Shown: positions 32,323-41,239 of the stretch, piece after piece
Position numbering within the stretch: position 1 is the stretch's first letter
Layout of the letters: the number at the start of each line of letters is the position of its first letter
Notes under the pieces: generated by a model
Told to the model about the DNA's origin: nothing
What the model saw: the letters and a program-made list of their open reading frames with translations, nothing else
Database searches by the model: none
Position numbers and translations under genes: made by a program
Assembly (NCBI RefSeq): GCF_025971945.1
Contig: NZ_JAPDHW010000015.1
Coordinates: forward strand, 42,900 to 84,149
Direction: 5' to 3'
Length of the DNA: 41,250 nt
DNA from: Chryseobacterium kimseyorum
GTDB lineage: Bacteria > Bacteroidota > Bacteroidia > Flavobacteriales > Weeksellaceae

Positions 32323-33036
32323 ATGAGCGTATTCACCTATCATTTAGTAAAAACAAATTATATTTCTGCGCTTAAAATTCTTCTGTTTCCACCGAAAAAA
32401 GAAAATATCCCTGGGTTAATTCACGCAGAATGTATGACTGCAATGACGCTTGGCTCTCCTATTCTTTCACCTTCACGAATGCTGATCCGGCAGATCGCCG
32501 TATTTGCTCAATGGGAAAATGAAAGTGATGTTGAAAATTTTTTAACTGAAAATAACTTAGGAAAAATACTTGCGAAAGGTTGGCATACGAGGTTAACTTT
32601 TATGCGAAAATGGGGCAAGTTTAATAAGTTTGAAATTCCGGATGAAACTTTAGAATTTGAAAATCCGAATTCTCCTGTTGTCGCAGTAACAATTGCCCGA
32701 ATGAAATTTCTGGAAATTCCAAGATTTATCCGCTGGGGAAGACCGGTTGAGAAATTGGTTCGCGACCATCCCGCAACTACTTTGTCTCTGGCTTCGATTA
32801 AATTTCCAAATACCGTTTCCACTTTTTCAGTTTGGAAAACACAGAAAGAAATGACAGATATGGTGCACGGACACAGCAAAGTTCCACAACCTGAAAGACA
32901 TGCCAATGCGATGAAAGAAAGAGACCGGAAAGATTTTCATTTTGAGTTTACAACCCTTCGCTTCAAACCGATCGCAGAATTTGGTGAATGGAACGGACGG
33001 TGCAATATTATTCCCAATTTAAAAAAGGTTAAATGA
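32323..33036 (+). CDS. CrtA-like (spheroidene monooxygenase family) protein
   Basis: This 237-residue protein has no signal peptide. The pattern ILSPSRMLIRQIAVFAQWE, then WHTRLTFMRKWGKF, and the late segment TVSTFSVWKTQKEMTDMVHGHS with KFPNT before it resembles the ferredoxin-like fold of the spheroidene monooxygenase family, in which HGHS-type histidines may hold haem. Bacteroidetes carry many members outside carotenoid clusters, and no carotenoid gene is near. It overlaps the next gene by 4 bp (ATGA), so the two form an operon. Function uncertain. Confidence 0.68.
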   Translation: MSVFTYHLVKTNYISALKILLFPPKKENIPGLIHAECMTAMTLGSPILSPSRMLIRQIAVFAQWENESDVENFLTENNLGKILAKGWHTRLTFMRKWGKFNKFEIPDETLEFENPNSPVVAVTIARMKFLEIPRFIRWGRPVEKLVRDHPATTLSLASIKFPNTVSTFSVWKTQKEMTDMVHGHSKVPQPERHANAMKERDRKDFHFEFTTLRFKPIAEFGEWNGRCNIIPNLKKVK

Positions 33037-33893
33037 GATTTGCTTATCCGATGCAGAAATTCCAGGATTGGGTAACTCAGCAATGGGTAATCTTGCGTGG
33101 AAAGAAAATTAATCCCGAAGATTTTCCGTGGCTGATAGGTCCCTTTGGAAATTTGGATGCAATTGGTAAAGATTATATCCATCAGTTTGCGGAAAAGCAA
33201 AACTTAATTATTCAAAAAGACTCAGAATCAAAAGGCATTATTCCCTCAATGCAGAAACTGAATTTGTCTGAAACTGAGTTCGAAAATCTATCTGAAAGTG
33301 TCATTCAATTCTATGAAAACACAGACGGTCACCATTTACAATTTTCTGTACAGTGGAATCCTTTTTTCAAATTTTTCGGGATTTTACTTAATAAACTGTT
33401 CAGCAACAGAATCAATCAGCTGAATATTCCGACGAAAAATATTGATGACTCTGAATCTTTAAAAAGCGAGATCATCAATCTTGCCGATCCTGTAACCAAC
33501 GAAATCAAGTACACATTTTGGTTCCGTTCCATTCAATCTACCGGACAGGTTATTTATTCCGGTGTGTACGGAATCAGCACTTTGCCTTCCAGAAAAACCT
33601 GTGTGAAAGCTGTTTTTCCGCTTCCAAATGGAAACGCAACTGTTTTGATGAATCCAAGTGTTGGAAAAAATGGTGAATTGATTTTAGATTCTTCAGGGGA
33701 AAAATTTGGAGACGCAGGATTTTATTTTTTGCTGAAAGATTCTAAGGGAGAATACTGGTCGCAGTTCATCAGTTCGTTTCGGGATAAATTAATTATTGGT
33801 TCGGAAAACGATTTGATTCTTGCTGAACAAACTTTGACGCTTTGGCATTTGAAGGTTCTGGTTTTTAATTATAAAATTAAAATGAAGAATTAG
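33033..33893 (+). CDS. Unknown protein coupled to the CrtA-like gene
   Basis: This is a 286-residue protein with no signal peptide or clear membrane span. It starts with MRFAYPMQKFQDWVTQQW and has a middle part with HHLQFSVQWNPFFKFFGILL, then FWFRSIQSTGQVIYSGVYG, and NATVLMNPSVGKNGELILDS. The layout looks like a mixed alpha/beta protein with a C-terminal beta-rich half. I do not recognise the family. It overlaps the CrtA-like gene by 4 bp, so the products are likely to act together or in balance. Confidence 0.7.
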   Translation: MRFAYPMQKFQDWVTQQWVILRGKKINPEDFPWLIGPFGNLDAIGKDYIHQFAEKQNLIIQKDSESKGIIPSMQKLNLSETEFENLSESVIQFYENTDGHHLQFSVQWNPFFKFFGILLNKLFSNRINQLNIPTKNIDDSESLKSEIINLADPVTNEIKYTFWFRSIQSTGQVIYSGVYGISTLPSRKTCVKAVFPLPNGNATVLMNPSVGKNGELILDSSGEKFGDAGFYFLLKDSKGEYWSQFISSFRDKLIIGSENDLILAEQTLTLWHLKVLVFNYKIKMKN

Positions 33894-34006
33894 GTTTTAA
33901 AAATCAAATTCACAAAACCGTAAGCAATTATCCAATCTTCAACCAAAATTTGATTAGATGAAGATTTTAGTAGAATAATTTCGTTACTTTTAAAGTCTAT
34001 ATTACG

Positions 34007-35179
34007 ATGAAGAAAAAAACTTATCTGATTTTATTAATTTCCTTATTTCTGTTTTCCTGCAAAGACAAAGCGGAGAATGAAGATTTCAAAAAAACTGAGG
34101 ATTACGCTGATATGGTGCTCGGAATTCCGCAGGCACAAATAGATTCTATCCAAAAAAGTGAAGCGAAAAAACAGGTTTTTTTGAAGAAAGTGTCTTACGA
34201 ATTGGACTCCGCAACTTCTGTTGATTTGATGCTTCCGATGAGCAATTATCTGAAGGAATATTCGTTTTCGAGCGACATCAATGTGACTGACCCAAATTCT
34301 ACTGCGGAAATAAATGAAGCTGAGATACCAATGAGTGTTGGCGTTCAAAATCCGTTTTCTGAAGGTGACTCAGGAGAAGTTTTGTTGATCGGTAAATCAT
34401 CAAATCCCAATGTTTTTCCTGTTTCTGACATCAAAAAATTCAATGAAGCTGAAAAAATTCTATTTGAAGACAAAAATGCTTTGTTATTTATAGATGGGTT
34501 TGGAAGAAAGAAATTGTTTTACCGACAGTATAATCCGGTAAATTCCACGTATTATCTCTACACCGCCGAAGTTCCGAAATATAATGACCAGAAACTTCAA
34601 TACGCTTCCTTATTTTCGATCTATATAAAAGCACAAAATCTGTTGGCTTTTGATAATGAAAGTCCGGCAGAAAATATGACTTGGGAAAAAATCAAACCAA
34701 GCCTTTCCGAAACTGAACTGAAAAACTACGGCGTTTACTACAAATCGATGGCAAAGGAATTGAAATATTTCTTGAAAGACAATGACAGCGTCAACATCAA
34801 CCGAGACAAGATGCAGTTTTACCTCTATCGGGATGAAGATCATAGCAAGAATACTTTTGACCAAGTTACGTCTCTAGCAAACTCAGAATATTCTGGAATA
34901 TTTTACGACCTTAATTTTGAAAATCGATTACATAAAGGTTATTTCCGACAAATGTATAGTATTGATGATCAGTTTCGATTTATTAAAAAAATAAGTGACC
35001 AATCGATTTTAGTAAGTGCGACAAGAAGCGGATACAATTCTGATGACTCTAATTATTACATCATCAGTTCCATCAAAACCGAGAAAGGTCAATTTTATCT
35101 CATCAGCCCAACCAACGAAAATGGAGATGATTTAACTTCTTTGATGAATGATTATTTCAGTAAACATTTAAAAATATAA
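34007..35179 (+). CDS. Lipoprotein of unknown function
   Basis: This 390-residue protein begins with a typical lipoprotein signal (MKKKTYLILLISLFLFSCKDK, lipobox LFSC at 15-18, in two parts). The mature part is acidic and Ser/Asp/Asn-rich, with strand-like segments such as YSGIFYDLNFENRLHKGYF and DDSNYYIISSIKTEKGQFYL. No family was recognised. It is the first of three lipoprotein genes in a row on the plus strand. A 113-bp gap precedes it, with room for its own promoter, though no clear TAnnTTTG box was found. Confidence 0.75.
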   Translation: MKKKTYLILLISLFLFSCKDKAENEDFKKTEDYADMVLGIPQAQIDSIQKSEAKKQVFLKKVSYELDSATSVDLMLPMSNYLKEYSFSSDINVTDPNSTAEINEAEIPMSVGVQNPFSEGDSGEVLLIGKSSNPNVFPVSDIKKFNEAEKILFEDKNALLFIDGFGRKKLFYRQYNPVNSTYYLYTAEVPKYNDQKLQYASLFSIYIKAQNLLAFDNESPAENMTWEKIKPSLSETELKNYGVYYKSMAKELKYFLKDNDSVNINRDKMQFYLYRDEDHSKNTFDQVTSLANSEYSGIFYDLNFENRLHKGYFRQMYSIDDQFRFIKKISDQSILVSATRSGYNSDDSNYYIISSIKTEKGQFYLISPTNENGDDLTSLMNDYFSKHLKI

Positions 35180-35244
35180 TTGTTTGCTTTTGGCGGTTTG
35201 CTTCTGGCTTTTAGCTTTTTACTAATGTCCTAATATTAAAAATT

Positions 35245-35811
35245 ATGCTCAAAATATTTCAATTATTTTTAACTCTAATTATATTTTCAATCGTCATAAT
35301 CTCCTGCAATCCCGTTGGAGAGACAGTTTCCGAAGAAAAACCGCTGGACGACCAATTGGTCAACACCACAGAAAACATTGATTTGAAGAAAGGCGACGTT
35401 CTTGTGATTTGGGGGAAAATGGATGCATCATTTCTGGAGAATAACAATGTTCCCTCTTTTCGCTTGAACTACAATCTCAGCTTGAATGGAAAAACCATTG
35501 AAAACTCTACTGTGACGATGTTTGCGGTCAATTATAAAATCATCAATTCTACGCACGAAGTCAGAAAAGAAGAAAAAGAAGAAGAGGAACAAACTGAGAA
35601 TGAAACGTCTGATGACGAAAATAATTCTGAAGAAACGCCAGAAGAAAAACCTGAAAAAATAGTAAAATCCGATTGGACTTTTGAACAAGAAGTGATTCAA
35701 ATTCCAATTGAGAAAGACGGGAAATATACTTTAGATTACAAAGCCAGCAGTGATAGTGAGTCGGCGAGAAGTATGTTTACGAAAGTGGCTGTGATATTGA
35801 GAAAGAAGTAA
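35245..35811 (+). CDS. Lipoprotein with a Glu-rich linker
   Basis: This is a 188-residue protein with a lipoprotein signal (IIFSIVIISCN, Cys21). The mature part starts with a segment KKGDVLVIWGKMDASFLENN and a strand FRLNYNLSLNGKTIENSTV. A highly acidic run follows (EEKEEEEQTENETSDDE, then more Glu), and it ends in a beta-like piece DGKYTLDYKASSDSES. The acidic run looks like a flexible spacer between two beta parts. No known family was recognised. The 65-bp gap before it contains a GCTTTTGGC/GCTTTTAGC-type repeat like that at 1423-1460. Confidence 0.72.
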   Translation: MLKIFQLFLTLIIFSIVIISCNPVGETVSEEKPLDDQLVNTTENIDLKKGDVLVIWGKMDASFLENNNVPSFRLNYNLSLNGKTIENSTVTMFAVNYKIINSTHEVRKEEKEEEEQTENETSDDENNSEETPEEKPEKIVKSDWTFEQEVIQIPIEKDGKYTLDYKASSDSESARSMFTKVAVILRKK

Positions 35812-35829
35812 ATTTTAATTTTATTCATA

Positions 35830-36270
35830 ATGAGCAGAATTAACATCAAAACTTTTTTGCATACTCTAATCGGAACTATCATAATTTCTTGTGCTAATTC
35901 AAAATTTGACAATACAAACAAAAATTCAGAATTAAAATTGATTAAAACTGAAAAGTTGGTTGATTACAAGCTATTGAGTTATTCGCGTGCAGTTGATACT
36001 TTTATGGTTGTTGCGAAAAATGAAATTGATGAAAAATGTATTCGAGAAAATCTCATCTATATATCAATACAAGGCAATAGAAGAATTGAAAAGCTAAAAG
36101 ATAAAAATGGAAAAGAAATTTCTTTTGTTTATTCTATAAAAGGTGGAGAAAATAATCAACAGAAAATATTGACTGGCTCTGGAAAACCTAATGATTCAAC
36201 TAGAAAAATCAATTCTTATAATTCGTATCCGTATGTTGTTGAAATATGTAAACCCCTGAAAACTAAGTAA
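35830..36270 (+). CDS. Small lipoprotein of unknown function
   Basis: This is a 146-residue protein with a likely lipoprotein signal (LIGTIIISCAN, Cys at about residue 21) followed by a Lys/Asn-rich mature part with short strands (ENLIYISIQGNRRIEKL, KEISFVYSIKGGENN). No family was recognised. It starts 18 bp after the previous lipoprotein gene and its TAA (36268-36270) directly abuts the stop of the convergent membrane-protein gene at 36271, leaving no room for a terminator between them. Confidence 0.7.
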   Translation: MSRINIKTFLHTLIGTIIISCANSKFDNTNKNSELKLIKTEKLVDYKLLSYSRAVDTFMVVAKNEIDEKCIRENLIYISIQGNRRIEKLKDKNGKEISFVYSIKGGENNQQKILTGSGKPNDSTRKINSYNSYPYVVEICKPLKTK

Positions 36271-37629
36271 TCATTTCTTATTCAACGTCTCAAAAGCAAT
36301 ATAATAAATCCCGTAAAACACAATCGTCATCAGAATCATCGCAATGGAAAAAGTGTGTTTCACAAAATCCAAAACATAGTCTTTGAACATAAATTGCTCG
36401 TCATAAATCCCGCTGTAGAAAGGATAAACATTAATCATCGTTATAAGTCCAGCAAGAATCAAAGGGAAAATCCAATTGTACTTTTTGATGTAAGCGACAA
36501 TCCAGAAACTCGCAATATAGATGGAACTCAGCAAAAGTCCTTCCAGCCTTTTATCGTTATCAAGGATGTCATTTTTATAGAAAAACAGAATCAAGACAGA
36601 TGCGATGATCAAGTGAATCTTCTTGGCTCTTTCGAAGTTTGATGGGGAAAGGAATTTTATTTTATCATCAAATCTTATCATTAATAAAGAAATAATGTTA
36701 ATCACGGGAACCCAAACCGAGCTTCCAATTACGCCGTAATATTTCTGTTTCTGAAGGCTTCTTTCCTTCAAAAATTGACCTACAAATCTGGAGCAAATCA
36801 CGAACAATGCAATGACAGCAATATTGTTGAGCCAACCAAAAACCGTCAACTTTTCTCCGAAGAAATCGAGCTGGAGGGAAACTGCATTTTCAATCAAATA
36901 AGCGAAACCGAAAATCAAACAGCTGATGGAAATCAAAATTGAAACGCCAAAATATCGGTTGGCAAATTGTAAAACCTTGCTTGAAAAATGGTAGATATTT
37001 TCCCGATTGATGACACAACCTGTCAGAAATAAAAAGGCACCCAAAAACGCAATACTTCTCACAGAAGTCAAAGCATAATAAATAAAAGTCAGGATGAATT
37101 CAACAGTTTTTGAACTGAAAGTCCCCGTCGAAATCATTTGCTCCACGATTCCCATATCAGAATTGTAGAGCGAAAACAGACCGAGATTCAAAAGGAATAT
37201 TTTTCCAAACGCCCATTTTCCAGTCACTACTTCTTCCACCAAATATCGTTTGCTCAAAATAAAAATGGCCAGCAATTCTATAATCAAATATGAATATTTC
37301 CGAATCGTCCCAGAATTGACAATGGTTTCAAAAGGAATATAATAATCCAAAAAATTCCGAATCTCCTTCATAAAAAAGAAACACAAAACCAACAGAGGAA
37401 GCGCCATCACAAAGGATTTCCAACGCTTGTTGATAACAAAATACCAAAGAAAAAACAAACAGTGAAGCGCAGAAGAGAAGAAGTCAAAAATCTTCGCCAA
37501 CGAAGAATCTTTTTGCTCGGGATAAAAGAAATTGGTGATAAAATCCACACCTACAAAGATTGCCAGCAAAATCCATAACCTTTGGATGGATTTAAAAATC
37601 TTCGGCGATAAAACGTCGTTGTTCTCCAT
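36271..37629 (-). CDS. Multi-span membrane protein of unknown function
   Basis: This is a 452-residue protein when started at ATG 37629; an in-frame GTG at 37647 would add six residues. It has about ten to twelve hydrophobic segments, for example IQRLWILLAIFVGVDFI, SFVMALPLLVLCFFF, YSYLIIELLAIFIL, VSILISISCLIFGFAYLI, and WLNNIAVIALFVICSRF, with few charged loops. No transporter or enzyme motif was seen. The family is not recognised. It is convergent with the lipoprotein gene at its 3' end, and its start lies 47 bp from the end of the AraC gene transcribed in the same direction. Confidence 0.75.
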   Translation of the reverse strand: MENNDVLSPKIFKSIQRLWILLAIFVGVDFITNFFYPEQKDSSLAKIFDFFSSALHCLFFLWYFVINKRWKSFVMALPLLVLCFFFMKEIRNFLDYYIPFETIVNSGTIRKYSYLIIELLAIFILSKRYLVEEVVTGKWAFGKIFLLNLGLFSLYNSDMGIVEQMISTGTFSSKTVEFILTFIYYALTSVRSIAFLGAFLFLTGCVINRENIYHFSSKVLQFANRYFGVSILISISCLIFGFAYLIENAVSLQLDFFGEKLTVFGWLNNIAVIALFVICSRFVGQFLKERSLQKQKYYGVIGSSVWVPVINIISLLMIRFDDKIKFLSPSNFERAKKIHLIIASVLILFFYKNDILDNDKRLEGLLLSSIYIASFWIVAYIKKYNWIFPLILAGLITMINVYPFYSGIYDEQFMFKDYVLDFVKHTFSIAMILMTIVFYGIYYIAFETLNKK

Positions 37630-37693
37630 TTGTGAAATTCTTTCCACTAATATAAGAATCTTTTTAATGTCTTAAGGATTTACTTTCAAACTC

Positions 37694-38614
37694 TCATTGA
37701 TACTCTTTCCTGAACTCACTCGGCGTTTCCGCTGTCTGTTTTTTAAAGAAATTCACAAAATGTGAAGATTCTTTAAAATTCAGTTTAAAAGCAATTTCCT
37801 TAACTGAAAAATCGGTTTGCTGAAGCAAAGTTTTGGCGTTGTGGATAAGCTTTGCATCCAAATGTTCTTTGGCAGATTTTCCGGTTTCTGTTTTTAATTT
37901 AGAGCTTAGATAATTGGGATGTACTGCGAGTTTAGAAGCGAAATAGGCAATATTGTAATCTACATTCTCCAGATTTTGAGAATCTTCGTGAAGCAATTTC
38001 AGGAAACGGTTGCTCAGAGAATCTATTTTTTTTGACTCATTGTTTTCTTCGTCAATTTCTAATGAATATTTGCTGTAAAGTCTCTTTATCTTCATATAAA
38101 AAATAAGAATTGCCGAAGCCATCATTTCCAGTGAATCACTTTTTATTTCCGATTTATATTCGTCATTGATGTAATGAAAAACTTTTTCTAAGTCTGTCAT
38201 TTCATCATCAGTAATCACAATCGGAGCGGACTTTTCTGCCTGAAAATATTCAAAAACCGAGATAAAATGATTTAATCTCAAATGTTTTTCGACAAATTCA
38301 TGAGAAATAATGACAGCGTATTCTAAAATATCGTCATCCACCATTTCACAGGAAACGATTTGATTTGGTGGTGAGATAAAGATCGCAGGCGCTTTCAGGT
38401 TTTCCTTCCATTGACCAATTCTCATTACACCTTCACCTTTTAGAAGTAATTTTATGGCATAAGAATTATGCTTGAAAGGCGGAACTTCCAGCGATGGATG
38501 CGTCCAAAGTTTATCTAAAACATCTACATAAAGCCCGTCGTATTTGGATGGCGGCATATTTGCAGCCTTGAAAAAATCATCGTGGGTTGCGAAGAAAGGT
38601 ACCTCATTTTCCAT
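37694..38614 (-). CDS. AraC-family transcriptional regulator
   Basis: This 306-residue protein has a C-terminal AraC double helix-turn-helix (about 205-306): IAYFASKLAVHPNYLSSKLK, LLQQTDFSVKEIAFKLNF, and the family end FKESSHFVNFFKKQTAETPSEFR (shown in pieces). The N-terminal part resembles a cupin-like sensing domain (PSLEVPPFKHNSYAIKLLL, ISPPNQIVSCEM). It could regulate itself or the neighbouring genes, for example the membrane protein 64 bp downstream; the target and ligand are unknown. Its promoter region carries the terminator of the preceding gene. Confidence 0.9.
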   Translation of the reverse strand: MENEVPFFATHDDFFKAANMPPSKYDGLYVDVLDKLWTHPSLEVPPFKHNSYAIKLLLKGEGVMRIGQWKENLKAPAIFISPPNQIVSCEMVDDDILEYAVIISHEFVEKHLRLNHFISVFEYFQAEKSAPIVITDDEMTDLEKVFHYINDEYKSEIKSDSLEMMASAILIFYMKIKRLYSKYSLEIDEENNESKKIDSLSNRFLKLLHEDSQNLENVDYNIAYFASKLAVHPNYLSSKLKTETGKSAKEHLDAKLIHNAKTLLQQTDFSVKEIAFKLNFKESSHFVNFFKKQTAETPSEFRKEYQ

Positions 38615-38654
38615 GGCGAAAGTTTTAATTAAAGTTACATATTATTTAACAAAA

Positions 38655-38692
38655 GCGAAATATGGACAAGAAAATCTTATCCATATTTCCGC
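38655..38692 (-). terminator. Terminator of the secreted surface protein gene
   Basis: On the minus strand, GCGGAAATATGGATAAG and CTTGTCCATATTTCGC form a long stem with one mismatch and one bulge around ATTTT, then TTTTGTT follows. It lies 17 bp after the stop at 38709 and upstream of the AraC gene. Confidence 0.75.
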
Positions 38693-38708
38693 AAAACACA
38701 AATGATAT

Positions 38709-40082
38709 CTATTTTAATGTAATCCTTTCAAGTTTTTCTAATCTCAGTTTTAAATCAATAATTTCAGATTGCTGTTGCTTAATCGTTTCTTCCTGATCAA
38801 AAGCATGAAGATATAATTCCTCAATTTTTTCCAGTTGCTGAATGCTTAGTTGCGTCATATCAACATCATAACCGTCTTCTGATTTTTGTAAATCTTTGAT
38901 GGAAACAATTCCCGGCAAGTGATGATTTTCTTTAACGAAACTTTTAGTTTCTTCTAAATTTTTAAAATGATAATCAGGTTTAATGATCGAATTTCCGGTA
39001 AAATATTTCTCGAAAACATAGTCAGGATAAGTATTTGAAGTCGTTACAATGCTTCCGTTTACCTTCAATTTTTGAGTTCCTGTAAAGGTTTGTTGATTGC
39101 CATAACCAACACTTAAATTATTAACAATATTAAATCTTCCGTCGCCAGCAATTTCCGCTCGGTACTGGCCGTTCGCTCCACCACCAGTTGACGTAAAAAA
39201 ACCAATCGGTGCAGCAGCATTCGTGCCACTGGTTCCAAGTGATAATGAAGTTGAACTTGTACCTGCAGAAATTTGAGCCGCTGCGTTTGGGTCTACAAAA
39301 AACTGCATTCCGCTTGTACCAGCTCTCATAATAAAATCAGCTCTTCCCGTACTGGCTAAATGCGCAATTGAGGCTCCACCTGTATCGTTAGAAAACCTCG
39401 TTGTTCCGGTTACTCCTTCTAGATAAAGTCTATATCCCGCCATTGTCATCGTCCGGTCACCGGTTAAAGTTCCGTCGCTGTTGTAAATATTTTTAATGGA
39501 AACCGGCGTACTCGCAACACCATTGACGGTAGTTGTTAAAAAGTTGGTCGCTGAAACGGTATTGCTCACAGATTTTACAAGATTTACACTTGTTCCTGTG
39601 ACACCGTTTACCGTGGTCGTTAAAGTATTGCTGTTTGCTGCAGAAGTATTGCTTACAACATTCACTGCATTTGTCGTAGTAGAAATACCGTTGACGATGG
39701 ATGTTATCGTATTAATCGGATTAGAAATTTCATTTGTTGTGATGCCGCTTCCGGCTGAAGACTGAAAAGCAACCCATTTTGCTAAAAGAGAATCATAATA
39801 ATAGTAACCAGATTTAGTAACATCTACCGTCTTTGCTGTTGTAGGAGAAGCTGCGGAAGTTGCATATACAAAAGCTGCATTTTGATTTGGTCCGTACAAA
39901 CCGTCTTTCGATTTTAGTTCGTTTCCGGATAGTCTAGGCGCGATAATTCCATCGATCTTAGATAAATCTGCAGCCTTTGCTGTAACATCTAGGGTAGCCT
40001 TAGGATCTGTGGTATCAATTCCGACTTGCGAATAAATGGTCACAAACGCAAGGGAAAAAATGGTAATAAAAATTTTTGTCAT
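38709..40082 (-). CDS. Secreted Thr/Ser/Asn-rich surface protein
   Basis: This 457-residue protein has a signal peptide (MTKIFITIFSLAFVTIYSQ) and then VGIDTTDPKATLDVT, a start typical of exported Chryseobacterium surface proteins. Residues about 110-200 hold irregular repeats of the type TTTVNGV followed by T/S-rich stretches. The middle has beta-like segments rich in Gly, Ser and Thr. The C-terminus has NHHLPGIVSIKDLQ and a coiled coil (QEETIKQQQSEIIDLKLRLEKLE), as in tail-fibre or adhesin-like proteins that form trimers. The function is likely structural or adhesive; no secretion tag of the type IX system (CTD) was recognised. Confidence 0.8.
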   Translation of the reverse strand: MTKIFITIFSLAFVTIYSQVGIDTTDPKATLDVTAKAADLSKIDGIIAPRLSGNELKSKDGLYGPNQNAAFVYATSAASPTTAKTVDVTKSGYYYYDSLLAKWVAFQSSAGSGITTNEISNPINTITSIVNGISTTTNAVNVVSNTSAANSNTLTTTVNGVTGTSVNLVKSVSNTVSATNFLTTTVNGVASTPVSIKNIYNSDGTLTGDRTMTMAGYRLYLEGVTGTTRFSNDTGGASIAHLASTGRADFIMRAGTSGMQFFVDPNAAAQISAGTSSTSLSLGTSGTNAAAPIGFFTSTGGGANGQYRAEIAGDGRFNIVNNLSVGYGNQQTFTGTQKLKVNGSIVTTSNTYPDYVFEKYFTGNSIIKPDYHFKNLEETKSFVKENHHLPGIVSIKDLQKSEDGYDVDMTQLSIQQLEKIEELYLHAFDQEETIKQQQSEIIDLKLRLEKLERITLK

Positions 40083-40207
40083 TAATTTGTTTTATTTTGC
40101 AAATTTCCCAAAATCAAAATCCCAGATCATTGCAATAATCATATTAAGAATTGCAAATTTTAAAGGTGATCAATATTTGGATGAATAGTATTCATTTAAA
40201 TTTTGCC

Positions 40208-40215
40208 TATTTTTG
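40208..40215 (+). promoter_or_regulatory. Possible -7 box for trpS
   Basis: TATTTTTG matches TAnnTTTG and lies 20 bp before ATG 40236, a normal leader length. No TTG at the expected distance was found, so the match is partial. Confidence 0.35.
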
Positions 40216-40235
40216 CATAAACAATTTTAAAACAA

Positions 40236-41204
40236 ATGTCAAGAATTCTTACCGGCATACAAGCCACCGGAACTCCGCACCTTGGAAACCTTTTGGGTGC
40301 AATTATTCCTGCAATTGAGCTCTCAAAGCAGGCAGGAAACGAATCATTTTTATTTATCGCGAATCTGCATTCACTGACGCAGATCAAAGATGCAAAGGAG
40401 CTTAAAAACAATACGTACGAAATTGCTGCAGCATGGCTTGCCTGCGGACTGGATACTGAGAAAACATTCTTTTACAGACAGAGCGACATCCCTGAAACCT
40501 GTGAACTTTCCTGGCATTTATCATGTTTTTTTCCTTATCAGAGATTAACTTTAGCACATTCGTTTAAAGATAAAGCAGACCGTCTGCAGGACGTTAATGC
40601 AGGTTTGTTTACTTATCCGATTCTGATGGCTGCAGATATTTTACTGTATGACGCAGAAATCGTTCCTGTAGGAAAAGATCAGCTTCAGCATTTGGAAATT
40701 GCCCGTGATGTAGCCTCAAGATTTAATAATCAGATGGGTGAAGTTTTGGTTTTGCCTCAGGCTGAACTGCAAGAAGACACCAAATATGTTCCCGGTGTGG
40801 ATGGTCACAAAATGTCAAAATCGAGAGGAAACATTATCAATATTTTCTTACCTGAAAAAGAACTAAAAAAACAGGTGATGAGTATTGAAAGTGATTCAAA
40901 AACACTGGAAGAACCGAAAGATCCTTCGACTGATAAGACTTTTGCAATTTACGAATTGATTGCAACTCCTGAACAGACTGAAGAACTTAGAGCGAAATAT
41001 TTAGCCGGAAATTTCGGTTATGGTCATGCTAAAAAAGAACTTTTAGAGTTAATTCTTACAAGATTTGAAAAAGAAAGAGAATTGTTTTCTTACTACATGA
41101 ACAATCTTGATGAGTTGGAAGCAAAACTTCAGGAAGGAGCTGTTAAAACGAGAGCAATTGCTACTGAAACCATTAGAAGAGTAAGAGAAAGTTTAGGAAT
41201 TTAA
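40236..41204 (+). CDS. trpS: Tryptophanyl-tRNA synthetase
   Basis: This is a 322-residue class I synthetase that charges tRNA-Trp. The HIGH-type motif is GIQATGTPHLGNLLGA (residues 7-22) and the KMSKS motif is GHKMSKSRGN. Between them are the TrpRS features LTLAHSFKDKA, TYPILMAADILLYDAEIVPVG (in parts) and DQLQHLEIARDVA. The length is normal for the bacterial enzyme. The gene is complete in the window and is divergent from the surface-protein gene, with a 153-bp AT-rich gap between them. Confidence 0.97.
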   Translation: MSRILTGIQATGTPHLGNLLGAIIPAIELSKQAGNESFLFIANLHSLTQIKDAKELKNNTYEIAAAWLACGLDTEKTFFYRQSDIPETCELSWHLSCFFPYQRLTLAHSFKDKADRLQDVNAGLFTYPILMAADILLYDAEIVPVGKDQLQHLEIARDVASRFNNQMGEVLVLPQAELQEDTKYVPGVDGHKMSKSRGNIINIFLPEKELKKQVMSIESDSKTLEEPKDPSTDKTFAIYELIATPEQTEELRAKYLAGNFGYGHAKKELLELILTRFEKERELFSYYMNNLDELEAKLQEGAVKTRAIATETIRRVRESLGI

Positions 41205-41239
41205 TTTAAAATTTCCTCTAATACAAATAGTTTCGGCGG

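Noticed and set aside
40083..40200. Promoter for the surface-protein gene
   Set aside because: Several TTTG words occur on the minus strand, but no TTG/TAnnTTTG pair with correct spacing was found, so none is called.
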